64,000 nt of DNA from positions 186,001 through 250,000 of the forward strand of contig NZ_JACJVP010000006.1 of NCBI RefSeq assembly GCF_014212125.1, written 5' to 3'. The notes beneath the pieces are model-generated. The model saw nothing but the letters and a program-made list of their open reading frames with translations. It did no database searches and was not told the DNA's origin. This document shows, piece after piece, positions 34,505 through 43,150 of this stretch (position 1 is the stretch's first letter; each line of letters starts with the position of its first letter). A program made the position numbers and the translations under genes. This DNA comes from Cohnella nanjingensis. GTDB taxonomy: Bacteria > Bacillota > Bacilli > Paenibacillales > Paenibacillaceae.

Positions 34505-36283
34505 CTACACCGCTTGATGCTTTTTGCGGTACTCCTGCGGCGTCAGGCCGGTGACCTTCTTGAACAGCTTCGCAAAATAGGAGAAATGAAGATAGCCGAG
34601 CCCTTCGGCGATGTTGCTGATCTTGTCGTTCGTGTCCGTGAGGAGCCTCTTCGCGCGCTCGATCTTCGCCTGCGCGATGTAGTCGGTGAGCGACAGTCCC
34701 GTCTCCTTGCGGAACAGCCGCGACAGGTAAGCCGGATTCCGGTAGACGGAGTGTGCGATATCGTCGCGGCTGAGGTCCTTGTGCAGGTTGTCCTGGATGA
34801 ACGCCTGAATCTTCCCGATGACGGCGGATGCATCCCGTTGGCGGTCCTGCAGGGCGAGGGCGGATTTGTGCACCAGCTTCGACGCCCACGCCTGCATGAG
34901 CTGCGGCGAACGGATGCCTTGCCCTTCCCCCAGCTCCTGGGGGGTGAGCATATCGCCCACCGGCACGCCCTGGCGGAATGCCGTCTGGTAGAGCATATGT
35001 ACGAACCCATGGTAGAACAGCTCGAGATTCTCCCGGCTCGCCCCTTCGCGCTGGAACCGCAGCAGCGTCGCTTCGACCGCCTGCAGCAGCTCGTCCGTGC
35101 TCGCGCTGTCCAGCAGGATGCCCCACTCGACGAACGGCGGCAGCAGCTGCCCTCCGCTCCCCGCGCTTCCCGATATGACGTCCGGCGCCTCGTTCGCGTC
35201 GATGACCGTCTGCGTCGACGAGACGTTGGCCCGCTCCAACTGCGCGAGCCCCTCCAAGCCGTCGGCCAATTGGACGATAGGGAGCGCATCGCCGACATAG
35301 CAGGAGACCCGACAGTGGAAATAGTCGTTGCAGGCCTGCACGTACGCCCGGCACCGCGCAAGCAGCGCCGAACGGTCGGAGAACGGACCGCCGGCGCCGT
35401 TCGTACGTCCCCTGGGACTCAGACCCGTTTCGACACCTTCGCCTGCAGCCTCGCTAGCTCCGCGGCCTTTGTCTGCCCCCAGGCTCTCGCTCGTTCCGCG
35501 CACATAGTATTCGCTTGCAACCTCGCTAGTTCCGCTCACGCCGCCTCCGTCTACATACAGCAGCACGACGCTCTGCTCGTTGCGGTCCTGCAGCACCGCG
35601 CCTGCGCCCTGCTCGCCCACGATGATCTCCTCCGCCGCTTTGCGCAGCGCATACTCCATGATGCTCTCGTCCCGCGCGTCCATCTCCACGTCCCACTGCT
35701 CGACGCTGAGCAGCACCGGCAGCACGCGCCCTTCCGCCGACAGCGGCATGTCGTACATCGCGAACTCGCGGTTCAGCCGCTCCGCCGACATCGGGAGCCG
35801 CCCGGCCAGCGCTTCCTGCCAGAACTTCTCGACCAGGACAGGCAGTTGGTTCGTCCATTGGCGCCGGTACTTGCCCAGCGTCTCTTCGAACGCTTGCTGC
35901 TCCTGGCGCCGCTCGAGCTCTTGAACCGCGCGGCGGACGATCTCCTTGAGTACGTCGTGATCGACGGGCTTCAGCACGTAGTCGAAGCAGCCGTAGTGCA
36001 GCGCTTCCTGCGCGTATTCGAATCTAGCGTGCCCGGTCAGGAAGATCGTGAGCGTCCCCGGCGACCGCTCCCGGATATATCGCAGCAGCTCGATCCCGTT
36101 CGCGCCCGGCATCTCGATGTCGGAGATGACCAGATCCACCTTGCCCTCCTCCAGCAGCTTCTGCGCCTCGGGCACGTTCTCCGCCTCGAGGATCGTTCCG
36201 ATGGGCAGGTCGTTCCACTCGATTCCTTGGGTGATGCCCTTCAACGCGTAGATCTCATCGTCCACGACCAGCATCGTCAGCAT
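34505..36283 (-). CDS. YesN-type response regulator with AraC DNA-binding domain
   Basis: Protein of 592 residues starting at 36283 behind CCAAGGAGGAGATACGC. The receiver occupies about residues 1-120, with the acidic DDE pair, the phospho-Asp in VISDIEMPG, FLTGHARFEYA and the Lys of KPVD. A long linker region follows with a poorly conserved Gly/Ser/Glu-rich insert. The C-terminal ~100 residues are an AraC-type double helix-turn-helix (DLSRDDIAHSVYRNPAYLSRLF, ISNIAEGLGYLHFSYFAKLF). It should activate the adjacent transporter operon when phosphorylated by the HK encoded upstream (36501-38330). Confidence 0.88.
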   Translation of the reverse strand: MLTMLVVDDEIYALKGITQGIEWNDLPIGTILEAENVPEAQKLLEEGKVDLVISDIEMPGANGIELLRYIRERSPGTLTIFLTGHARFEYAQEALHYGCFDYVLKPVDHDVLKEIVRRAVQELERRQEQQAFEETLGKYRRQWTNQLPVLVEKFWQEALAGRLPMSAERLNREFAMYDMPLSAEGRVLPVLLSVEQWDVEMDARDESIMEYALRKAAEEIIVGEQGAGAVLQDRNEQSVVLLYVDGGGVSGTSEVASEYYVRGTSESLGADKGRGASEAAGEGVETGLSPRGRTNGAGGPFSDRSALLARCRAYVQACNDYFHCRVSCYVGDALPIVQLADGLEGLAQLERANVSSTQTVIDANEAPDVISGSAGSGGQLLPPFVEWGILLDSASTDELLQAVEATLLRFQREGASRENLELFYHGFVHMLYQTAFRQGVPVGDMLTPQELGEGQGIRSPQLMQAWASKLVHKSALALQDRQRDASAVIGKIQAFIQDNLHKDLSRDDIAHSVYRNPAYLSRLFRKETGLSLTDYIAQAKIERAKRLLTDTNDKISNIAEGLGYLHFSYFAKLFKKVTGLTPQEYRKKHQAV

Positions 36284-36369
36284 GCGTATCTCCTCCTTGG
36301 CCCCGGTCCAACCGCCGCGCCATTTCTCTTTGCGTCCGCACTGCCCTCGCAGCCACTCGTCCCCCCGCA

Positions 36370-36520
36370 CCTCGCTCATCTGCCATCGCCTCACGCCGAC
36401 CGATCCGCTCCCTCGCCGCACCTCGCTCATCTGCCATCGCCTCACGCCGACCGATCCGCTCCCGCGCCGCCTCGCCGCGCCTCGCTCATCCGCCATCGCC
36501 TCACGCCGACCGCCCCGTTC
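36370..36520. repeat. Tandem ~51-60 bp repeat spanning the HK stop codon
   Basis: Three units (from 36370, 36421 and 36480) share CTCATCTGCCATCGCCTCAC and GCCGACCG. The rightmost includes the stop codon and last codons (GRSA) of the histidine kinase gene; the others lie in the HK-RR gap. Confidence 0.75.
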
Positions 36521-38330
36521 CCTCGCCCGGCTCGCCTGACGCCTCCGCCTCCTCGGCCTCGATCGCGCGCAGCCGCGCGAACGGCAGGCGGATCGTCACC
36601 ACGGCGCCGCCCGCCGGCGCGTTGCCGAACGAGATGCCGCCGTCGTCGCCGTACAGCATCTTGAACCGCCGGAGGATGTTCCAGATGCCCAGATGCTGCT
36701 CCCCGGTGCCCGCCGCATGCCTCCCGTTCTCGAGGTTCGCCAGCAGCTCCGGCTCGAAGCCCGGACCGTCGTCCGCCACGGTCAGCAGCAAGTAGCGGTC
36801 CGGCGCCTCCGGATCCTCCTCCGTCGCGATGACGATCGTGAACATCATGCCGTTCGGCACGCGCTTGTTGAAGCCGTGGATGACCGCGTTCTCGACGAAG
36901 GGCTGCACCATGAGCGGGGACAATCCCCACCCCGCATGCTGCGGCAGCACGCGGATCTCGTAATCGAGCTTCGAGACGTATCGAACCTTCTGAATCTCGA
37001 GATAATGCTCGATATGCTTGATCTCGTCCTCCAGCCGCACCGTCGCGCGGTGGCTCTGCATCAGGAAGCGGAAGTAGTCGGCCAGATGCAGAGACAGCTT
37101 CTGCACGGACTTGAAGTCCTTGAGCGCCGCCAGGTTGTAGATGATGTTCAGGCTGTTCATGTAGAAGTGCGGGTTGATCTGCACCTGCAGATGCTTGTAC
37201 TCCGCCCGCTGCACCCGCAGCTGTTCCTCGTAGACGTCGATCTTGAGCTTCTCGATCTGCTCGGCCATGTTGTTGAACGTGCCCGACATGAAGGCGAACT
37301 CGCTGCTCTGGTCCGTCGGCAGCCGGATGTCGAAGCGCCCCTGTCCCAGCTTGCGCATGCCCCGGATGAGATCGACGAGCGGCTTGAACATGATGCGCTG
37401 CAGGAACACGAGGTAGAGCGACAGCAGGATCGCGACCAGGAGCGGTATCCAGTAATAGAGCACCTTTTGGAAGAAAGGCAGGTTCTGCAGGATATAATCC
37501 TCCCGCATGACGATCGCGTAGATGACATTCGCCTTCTCGGCCTGACGAACGAGGACGAGGTAGGAGCGCCCTCCCTGCTTCACGATGCCGTAGGAGCCGG
37601 ACTGCTTCACGATGGCCTGCCGGAAAAGGGGATCCGTCATCAGCGGCGAAGCCGTATCCGTCAGCACCTCCCCGGACGAATCGAGCAGGAACGAACCGCC
37701 CTCGTCGCCGACGTCGAAGCCTTCCAATCCGCGCAGCAGGCTACCGGTCCGCACCAGTACGCCCGCGAAGGCGCCGAGGCCCAGATCGTGCGTGCGCAGC
37801 AGATAGTTGCCGCCCGTGCCTCCGCTGTTCACGGTCATCGAGATCCAGTGGGTATCGTCTTCGTCGAGCAGGCCGTTGCTCTGCAGATGCTGCCTGGACC
37901 ATTGGAGCAGCACGTCCCGTTTGTCCGAGTAAGTGGAGTTATCCTGGGTGACGAAGTACATGTCGTCTTCCTTGCGGTCGTAGATGAACAAGGTGTCCTT
38001 GCGGTTGTAGATGCCGCTCGAGTCGAGCATGAATTGGTTCATGAGGCGAATCTTCGCCAGCGTATAGTCGCTGTCGCCGCTGCGCAGCGCCTGAATGATC
38101 GGAATGTCGGGATTGTGATCCAGCCGGATCAGATAGGAAGTGTATTCCTCCAGCACCTTGTCGTTCTCGCTGACGTTCAAGGACAAGAGGTTGTTGTAGT
38201 GCGAAGAGATCTGCTGCCGGACGACGTTCATGGCGTACAGATTGTTGTAGATGAGGAACAAGACCATCGGCGCGATAATCAGGAAAAAACCGAATACGAT
38301 CTTGAAGCGTACGGACTGCCATACACGCAT
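36501..38330 (-). CDS. YesM-type sensor histidine kinase
   Basis: Membrane kinase of 609 residues. Two helices (about 9-31 and 285-305) flank an extracellular sensor domain. A HAMP region follows, then the His_kinase module with the phospho-acceptor His in QINPHFYMNSLN (about residue 397), the N-box region FVENAVIHGFNK, and G-box DDGPGFEP. This is the LytS/YesM architecture that usually pairs with AraC-type response regulators. The start ATG follows GGAGAG; a good promoter lies upstream. The gap to the RR gene (217 bases) is filled by tandem repeats derived from the HK 3' end. Confidence 0.9.
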   Translation of the reverse strand: MRVWQSVRFKIVFGFFLIIAPMVLFLIYNNLYAMNVVRQQISSHYNNLLSLNVSENDKVLEEYTSYLIRLDHNPDIPIIQALRSGDSDYTLAKIRLMNQFMLDSSGIYNRKDTLFIYDRKEDDMYFVTQDNSTYSDKRDVLLQWSRQHLQSNGLLDEDDTHWISMTVNSGGTGGNYLLRTHDLGLGAFAGVLVRTGSLLRGLEGFDVGDEGGSFLLDSSGEVLTDTASPLMTDPLFRQAIVKQSGSYGIVKQGGRSYLVLVRQAEKANVIYAIVMREDYILQNLPFFQKVLYYWIPLLVAILLSLYLVFLQRIMFKPLVDLIRGMRKLGQGRFDIRLPTDQSSEFAFMSGTFNNMAEQIEKLKIDVYEEQLRVQRAEYKHLQVQINPHFYMNSLNIIYNLAALKDFKSVQKLSLHLADYFRFLMQSHRATVRLEDEIKHIEHYLEIQKVRYVSKLDYEIRVLPQHAGWGLSPLMVQPFVENAVIHGFNKRVPNGMMFTIVIATEEDPEAPDRYLLLTVADDGPGFEPELLANLENGRHAAGTGEQHLGIWNILRRFKMLYGDDGGISFGNAPAGGAVVTIRLPFARLRAIEAEEAEASGEPGEGTGRSA

Positions 38331-38375
38331 GCGAGTCTCTCCTCGGTCCCTGGTACGAACGGATCATTTTCTATT

Positions 38376-38404
38376 AGCATACTTGCAGCCGCAGGTTCAG
38401 GCAA
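38376..38404 (-). promoter_or_regulatory. Candidate promoter of the HK/RR genes
   Basis: On the minus strand -35 TTGCCT (38399-38404) and -10 TATGCT (38376-38381) are 17 bases apart, about 46 bases before the HK start. Confidence 0.5.
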
Positions 38405-38453
38405 CCATATTTGAGCGTTGAAGCGTATGCTATATGCCCCCTCTCTGCAAATT

Positions 38454-38486
38454 AAAAAGCAGCCTACCGCGGACGGTTAGACTGCT
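38454..38486 (-). terminator. Intrinsic terminator of the yerC gene
   Basis: On the minus strand AGCAGTCTAACCG pairs with CGGTAGGCTGCT, with a bulged or unpaired base, followed by TTTTTAATTT. Confidence 0.8.
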
Positions 38487-38525
38487 GGGTTCATGCCAAG
38501 CTTCGTGCGGAACGGCGGCGAGAAG

Positions 38526-38840
38526 TCAGTCCGCTTCCGGTTCCTTGCCGAACCGGCCGAGCCGGTCGAGCGTCATCTTGTAGCCGTCGTTGCCGTAATT
38601 CAGGCACCGCTTCACTCGGGAGATCGTCGCCGTACTGGCGCCCGTCTCTGCTTCGATCTGGTTGTAGGTTTGTCCTTTGCCCAGCATCCGCGCCACTTCT
38701 AGCCGCTGCGACAGCGATTGAATCTCGTTGACCGTACACAGATCGTCGAAGAAAATGTAACATTCCTCCACCGACTTCAGTGTCAGAATCGCTTCGAACA
38801 ATTGGTCGATCGACTTGTCATTCAGCTTCTTCAGCTGCAT
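38526..38840 (-). CDS. yerC: YerC/YecD TrpR-related protein
   Basis: Small protein of 104 residues that matches the YerC/YecD family over its whole length: SIDQLFEAILTLKSVEEC, FFDDLCTVNEIQSLSQRLEVA, then the TrpR-like helix-turn-helix GQTYNQIEAETGASTATISRVKR. The family is common in Firmicutes; a DNA-binding role is expected and its targets are not defined here. The gene stands alone, with its own terminator, between the HK gene and the divergent Gly-rich gene. Confidence 0.88.
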   Translation of the reverse strand: MQLKKLNDKSIDQLFEAILTLKSVEECYIFFDDLCTVNEIQSLSQRLEVARMLGKGQTYNQIEAETGASTATISRVKRCLNYGNDGYKMTLDRLGRFGKEPEAD

Positions 38841-39083
38841 CTAATAGGCACCTCGGTTCATAACTTGTAAAGCCATCTCTTCCATTGTACTGCGTTTCAT
38901 ATAGCACTTCAAGCATTAGCGTATTCACGCTTCACAGAGGTAAAATCGAAAAATGGGCGGGCAGGCGTCCATTCGGATCGGACCCGTGATACATACCCTA
39001 TAGCATCGAACGCCGGCTTAGGCACGCCATGCCCGAAGGGATGGGCAGGCGCCGGCGATTCTCAAGCCGAAGGGTGTGACAAC

Positions 39084-39623
39084 ATGAACGAACCGCATTC
39101 TCCGTATACGCGCAACTTCAATGCCGGCTTCGGAGGTCCGGCCGGCGGCGGAGGTCCGGCCGGCTTTGGAGGCCCGGCCGGCTTCGGGGGTCCGGCCGGC
39201 GGCGGTTTCCCCGGAATCTCCGAGCCCATCTCAGGTCCGCCCGCCTTGTTCGGGCCCGCGCAGGGCGTTACCCAGGTCTTGCCCGCGCAGGCCGCGGCGC
39301 CGGCGAAGGGCGGCCTGTCCAGCCTGCTCAACTTCAAGAATCTGAACGAAGTGAAGGGCTTGATCGACCGGATGGGCGGACTGGACGGCATCCTCTCGAA
39401 TATCGGCAAGATCCAGAAGGTGATGTCCTCCGTCCAGCAGGTAGCGCCACTCATCAAGCTCTTCTTGAAAAAGGGCAAAAAAGATGACGACGAAGAGGAA
39501 GCCGTCTACCGCCCGAGGCGCCGCAGACGCCGCCGCACCGCACCCCGTCGGCGGTCGGCTTACTCGAATCGCCCCCGGCGTTCGGGCTCCCGCCGTGCGG
39601 GCCCCCGCCGCGCCAAACGCTAA
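39084..39623 (+). CDS. Gly-rich, Arg-tailed YqfQ/VrrA-like protein
   Basis: Protein of 179 residues with three sections. Residues 1-50 carry repeats of GFGGPAG/GGGPAG; the DNA here is a GC-rich minisatellite (39130-39210), so copy number may vary between strains. The middle (about 75-128) is a hydrophobic amphipathic segment (GGLDGILSNIGKIQKVMSSV, QQVAPLIKLFLKKGKK). The tail is acidic (DDDEEE) then strongly Arg-rich. The middle segment resembles the YqfQ/VrrA family of spore-forming Bacilli, whose function is poorly known; the tail suggests nucleic-acid or polyanion binding. Start ATG has AAGGG upstream. Assignment is tentative. Confidence 0.6.
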   Translation: MNEPHSPYTRNFNAGFGGPAGGGGPAGFGGPAGFGGPAGGGFPGISEPISGPPALFGPAQGVTQVLPAQAAAPAKGGLSSLLNFKNLNEVKGLIDRMGGLDGILSNIGKIQKVMSSVQQVAPLIKLFLKKGKKDDDEEEAVYRPRRRRRRRTAPRRRSAYSNRPRRSGSRRAGPRRAKR

Positions 39624-39701
39624 GCGCCGCCGCTTCTAACCGCGCCGACATCACAGGGCTTGCCCAGCCGGGCGGCCTTGTGGGGCCGGGCCGCTCATGC
39701 A

Positions 39702-39744
39702 GGGCAGCCCCGCAGGCTCCGAGCCTGAAGGCGCTGCCTTTTTT
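39702..39744 (+). terminator. Intrinsic terminator after the YqfQ-like gene
   Basis: GGCAGC...CAGGCTC pairs with GAGCCTG...GCTGCC around a CGA-type turn (39703-39738), followed by six T. No gene is supported in the remaining 39745-39981. Confidence 0.75.
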
Positions 39745-39981
39745 GACGGCCTGCTGCGCTCCTGCGATCCTTCGCCGTGGTTCTCTATCCCCCGGCGCAC
39801 CATGCTCCTCCGTTCGCCCCTTGCCGTCGGCTCTCCTTCGCCTCGGCGCTCTCTGCAGCGCCCGGCATTTCTTCGCCGCGGCAAGGCGCTCCATCGTCCG
39901 CCGAAGCGGCGGCGCACGCGGCGGATGCGCATCGCCGGACGCGCAAAAGGCGCCGAAGCTTCCCGCCTCGGCGCGCTAACC

Positions 39982-40926
39982 TTATGCCTCGTATTCCATG
40001 AACGGATCGTCGATGACGATCCGGTGGGCCTCCGCGTCGCTAACGCCGGTGTACAGCGTCGCCTTGCCGTCGCCCGGCCGTTGAAGGCCCCCGCTGAACA
40101 GGACGTCCTCGAGGTCCGGCCGCTTCGCCGGTCCTTCGGGGAACAAGCTCCTCATCGCGATCAGCTTGATGGGCGTATGGGCCCGCGTAGCCGGGTCCAG
40201 CATGAAGGTCATCGGATAATAATGCCTAATGTTCCCGTCGTCCATCCAGGCGATATGCCCCAGCACGCCGATCTTGCCGTTGCGCAGCAGATGCGCTTCG
40301 TTGGCGCCGCCCCATTCGACCTTCAGGAACTGGTTGTGCAGCACTTCGGCTCGCGCCATGACCTCCTCGGTCAGCTCGCTCAGCTCGCCGACCTCGGTAT
40401 AGCCGATCATCGCCCTCGCGTCGCCGACCGGCATCGGCCGGGTGAAGACGCCGATCCGGCCGTTCGCCAGATCCACGAGGCGGATGTCCTTCATGGTCAG
40501 CGGCCCCTTCGCGAACGGTTCCAAATCGCGGATGCGGTAACCCCGATAGAACACGGTGCGCCAAGACGTCACGTAGTGCGGATCTTCGCCGTCAAAGTAC
40601 ACTTCCACGCCGCCGAAGACGAGCTCCCCGCGGATAAACGTCACGAACGGATCCTGCAGATCGAAGACGGGCGCGCCCTCCCGGGGTACCCACTTGCCTT
40701 GCCGCTCGACGAAGAACATGACGGCGGACCTTTCGCTGGTCCGGTCTTCGACCCGTCCCGCGAGGGTCCATTCTCCCTCGTCGAGGAAGGGGGCCGTCAC
40801 GTTGTACACATCCCGTTTGCCGACGCCGGAGAAGATGAGCTTCTCGCCGCGGCAATCGACGCATTTGAGCCGGAACGCCTTAAGCAGTTCCACGCATGAC
40901 TTGGCTTGTTGTGCGGATGCTTGCAT
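39982..40926 (-). CDS. DUF1861-family beta-propeller protein
   Basis: Protein of 314 residues with repeated beta-blade motifs: QDPFVTFIRGELVFGGVEV, MKDIRLVDLANGRIGVFTRP and WGGANEAHLLRNGKIGVLGH. These match my recollection of the DUF1861 family, which looks like a glycosidase-type beta-propeller (GH32/43/130-like); activity is unknown. The start at 40926 lies behind TTTGGAGGAATTC; an in-frame TTG farther up is less likely. No signal peptide is present. It stands alone; neighbouring carbohydrate loci are compatible with a role in sugar metabolism. Confidence 0.6.
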   Translation of the reverse strand: MQASAQQAKSCVELLKAFRLKCVDCRGEKLIFSGVGKRDVYNVTAPFLDEGEWTLAGRVEDRTSERSAVMFFVERQGKWVPREGAPVFDLQDPFVTFIRGELVFGGVEVYFDGEDPHYVTSWRTVFYRGYRIRDLEPFAKGPLTMKDIRLVDLANGRIGVFTRPMPVGDARAMIGYTEVGELSELTEEVMARAEVLHNQFLKVEWGGANEAHLLRNGKIGVLGHIAWMDDGNIRHYYPMTFMLDPATRAHTPIKLIAMRSLFPEGPAKRPDLEDVLFSGGLQRPGDGKATLYTGVSDAEAHRIVIDDPFMEYEA

Positions 40927-41091
40927 GAGCGTGAATTCCTCCAAACTCCGTCCCGTCAAGAGCAAACGTTTCGCTTCTATTCGCTTCTATATTGTAATGT
41001 GGAAACGGCGATGATGACCAATGAGCAAGGGCCCATTTTTTTAAACGGATCAGAAAATATAAGTTTCGCCAATCCTTTTCGGATTCGTCTA

Positions 41092-41144
41092 CGATAAAAA
41101 CGTGTCGCCCTCTTCCAAGAAGACGGTGATGCCGTTTTTACTTG
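41092..41144 (-). repeat. Structured dispersed repeat, copy B
   Basis: A 53-base element in the 316-base gap between the DUF1861 gene and pit; nothing else is visible in the gap. It has outer pairing arms GTAAAAACG and CGTTTTTAT, then hairpins ACGG-CATCA-CCGT and TCTTC-TTG-GAAGA. See copies at 44322-44376, 59375-59428 and 59476-59528. Confidence 0.75.
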
Positions 41145-41242
41145 GATCCCGGGCAACGATGAAGCGGCATGCCTGTCCATTCCTGTACGATCTCCATGAA
41201 GTACGCGCCGCCGCCCGCCGAGGACGGCGAATCCGAGCTAGA

Positions 41243-42241
41243 TCAATGGAATAGGCTCAGCACCGCATACACGGCGGCCGCGAGCACCGCAGCGATCGGG
41301 ATCGTGACGATCCAGGCCATGATGATCCGCCCCGCCGTATCCCAGCGCACGCTGGAGAACCGCTTGGCCGCGCCGACGCCGAGGATCGACGAGGTGATCG
41401 CGTGCGTCGTGCTGACGGGCAAGTGCGTCAGCGTCGCGGAGAAGATGACGGCAGCGGAGCTTAGATCCGCGGAGAAGCCGTTGATCGGCTCGATCTTGAA
41501 GATCTTCGTGCCCATCGTCTTGATGATCTTCCAGCCCCCGACCGACGTGCCGAGCGCCATCGCGAGCGCGGCGGAGATCTTCACCCACAGCGGCACTTCG
41601 AGGTGGTCCTGGAGGCCGGCCGAGACGAGCGCGAGCGTGATGATGCCCATCGCCTTCTGCGCGTCGTTCGTCCCATGGGTGAACGATTGGAGCGCCGCCG
41701 TCAGGATCTGCCCGGTGCGGAAGCCCTTGTTCACGAAGCGCGGACTCGCGTTCGCGAACACATGCTTCAGCACGAACATAATTATGTACCCCAAAATGAA
41801 CGCGATGATCGGCGACGCGACAAGCCCGATGACGATTGTCGAGAAACCGCCGTAATTGATGCCGCTCCAGCCCTCGGAAGCGACCGCCGCGCCGGCCAGC
41901 GCGCCGATGAGCGCGTGCGAGGAGGAGGAAGGGATCCCTCTCCACCAGGTCACCAGGTTCCAGATGATGGCGGCGATGAGCGTGGCGATGACGACGGTCA
42001 GGCCGTGTTCGAGCTTGAACGGATCGGTCACCTTGCCGCCGATCGTCTTGGCGACTCCCGTATACAGCAGCGCGCCTACGAGGTTCATGACCGCGGCGAG
42101 GATGATCGCGATGCGCGGCGTCAGCGCCCGGGTCGAGACCGAAGTCGCGATCGAATTCGCCGTGTCGTGAAAGCCGTTAATGAAGTCGAAACCGAGCGCT
42201 AGGATTACGATAAAGACTACGATCCATGTCATTTGATCCAT
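41243..42241 (-). CDS. pit: Inorganic phosphate transporter, PiT family
   Basis: Membrane protein of 332 residues with about ten helices and both PiT signatures: GFHDTANSIATSV near the N-terminus and THGTNDAQKAMGI in the middle. It moves phosphate (as a metal-phosphate complex) together with protons or cations. The gene lies 32 bases after the DUF47 gene on the same strand, a standard pairing in which the DUF47 protein supports the carrier. No Pho box was identified. Confidence 0.92.
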   Translation of the reverse strand: MDQMTWIVVFIVILALGFDFINGFHDTANSIATSVSTRALTPRIAIILAAVMNLVGALLYTGVAKTIGGKVTDPFKLEHGLTVVIATLIAAIIWNLVTWWRGIPSSSSHALIGALAGAAVASEGWSGINYGGFSTIVIGLVASPIIAFILGYIIMFVLKHVFANASPRFVNKGFRTGQILTAALQSFTHGTNDAQKAMGIITLALVSAGLQDHLEVPLWVKISAALAMALGTSVGGWKIIKTMGTKIFKIEPINGFSADLSSAAVIFSATLTHLPVSTTHAITSSILGVGAAKRFSSVRWDTAGRIIMAWIVTIPIAAVLAAAVYAVLSLFH

Positions 42242-42273
42242 GCTTGATTTGTCAGTCCCCGTCTTACGCGCAA

Positions 42274-42888
42274 TTACGAGTTGCGCATGATAATCGACTG
42301 AAGGGTATTGGCCACGTCTTCGCAGGCGTCGGTCGTCTCTTCCAGCCGTTCGTAAATTTCTTTATGCTTAATCAGCTCGATCGGGTCCTTCACGTTCTGG
42401 AACAGCGACTTCACGCTTTGCCGCAGCAGTTCGTCCCCTTCGTTCTCAAGCTCGTTCAATTTGACGCAGTGCGTTTGGATGGCCAGCAGCTTCTTCTGGC
42501 TGAGCAGGTAGATCGCCGATTTGATCTCCACCGCGGAACGGTGCAGAACGTCGACGAATTTACGGATGTAGGTGTCGGGCTTGGAGATTTGGTACATATC
42601 GAAGCGGGATGCGCTTGCTTCAATGCCGTCCAGGACGTCGTCCAGCAGCTTGGTCAATTCCATGATGTCTTCCCGGTCGATCGGAGTGATGAACGTCTTG
42701 TTGAGCTCGGTGATGATCAGATGCGCGAACTGATCTCCGCGGTGCTCGAACTCCTTCATTTCCTTGGAGAATGCGGCGACATCGGTCAGCTCCCCGTTCA
42801 TGGCGGAAGCGAACCGCTCGACCGTCTCCAAGATCAGGTCGGACATGTCCTCCAGCGTCTTAAAAAAGATATCCTTTTTCCGAAACAC
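42274..42888 (-). CDS. DUF47/PhoU-like Pit accessory protein
   Basis: Protein of 204 residues, all helical, beginning FRKKDIFFKTLEDMSDLILE, with EFEHRGDQFAHLI and two E-x-x-x-D metal-binding-type helices as in PhoU-like proteins. The start is GTG at 42888 behind AAAGAGGG; a TTG farther up in frame lacks support. It precedes pit by 32 bases and would be cotranscribed with it, acting as the regulator or partner of the carrier at the membrane. Confidence 0.88.
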   Translation of the reverse strand: MFRKKDIFFKTLEDMSDLILETVERFASAMNGELTDVAAFSKEMKEFEHRGDQFAHLIITELNKTFITPIDREDIMELTKLLDDVLDGIEASASRFDMYQISKPDTYIRKFVDVLHRSAVEIKSAIYLLSQKKLLAIQTHCVKLNELENEGDELLRQSVKSLFQNVKDPIELIKHKEIYERLEETTDACEDVANTLQSIIMRNS

Positions 42889-43150
42889 GCATAGCCCTCT
42901 TTCCCGCAAAGTAAATTTTACGCTGCCATAACGCAGGGTTGACGAACTTTACAAAAGTTAGCCTTTCATATCTTATCACAGCATGGACAGGCATGGTATA
43001 GGGGCCCGCGACATAAGCTGTGGCATTTTATTAAAGTTTGCGCCCGAACCCGTCGGATTATTGCACGAAGTTGCCGGAAAATTGAATTCCTCCCCGGCGG
43101 ACGTCCCCTTATACTTGAAAGGATAGCTTACCCCAAAGGAGGTCCATTCC

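Noticed and set aside
34499..36664. A long plus-strand frame across the response-regulator gene.
   Set aside because: It mirrors the RR gene codon structure and ends in low-complexity sequence; no domain is seen.
41092..41144. Copy B of the dispersed repeat as an intrinsic terminator for pit.
   Set aside because: The same element is found at places with no gene ending next to it in that orientation, and its A/T arms are part of a shared fold rather than a simple U tail.
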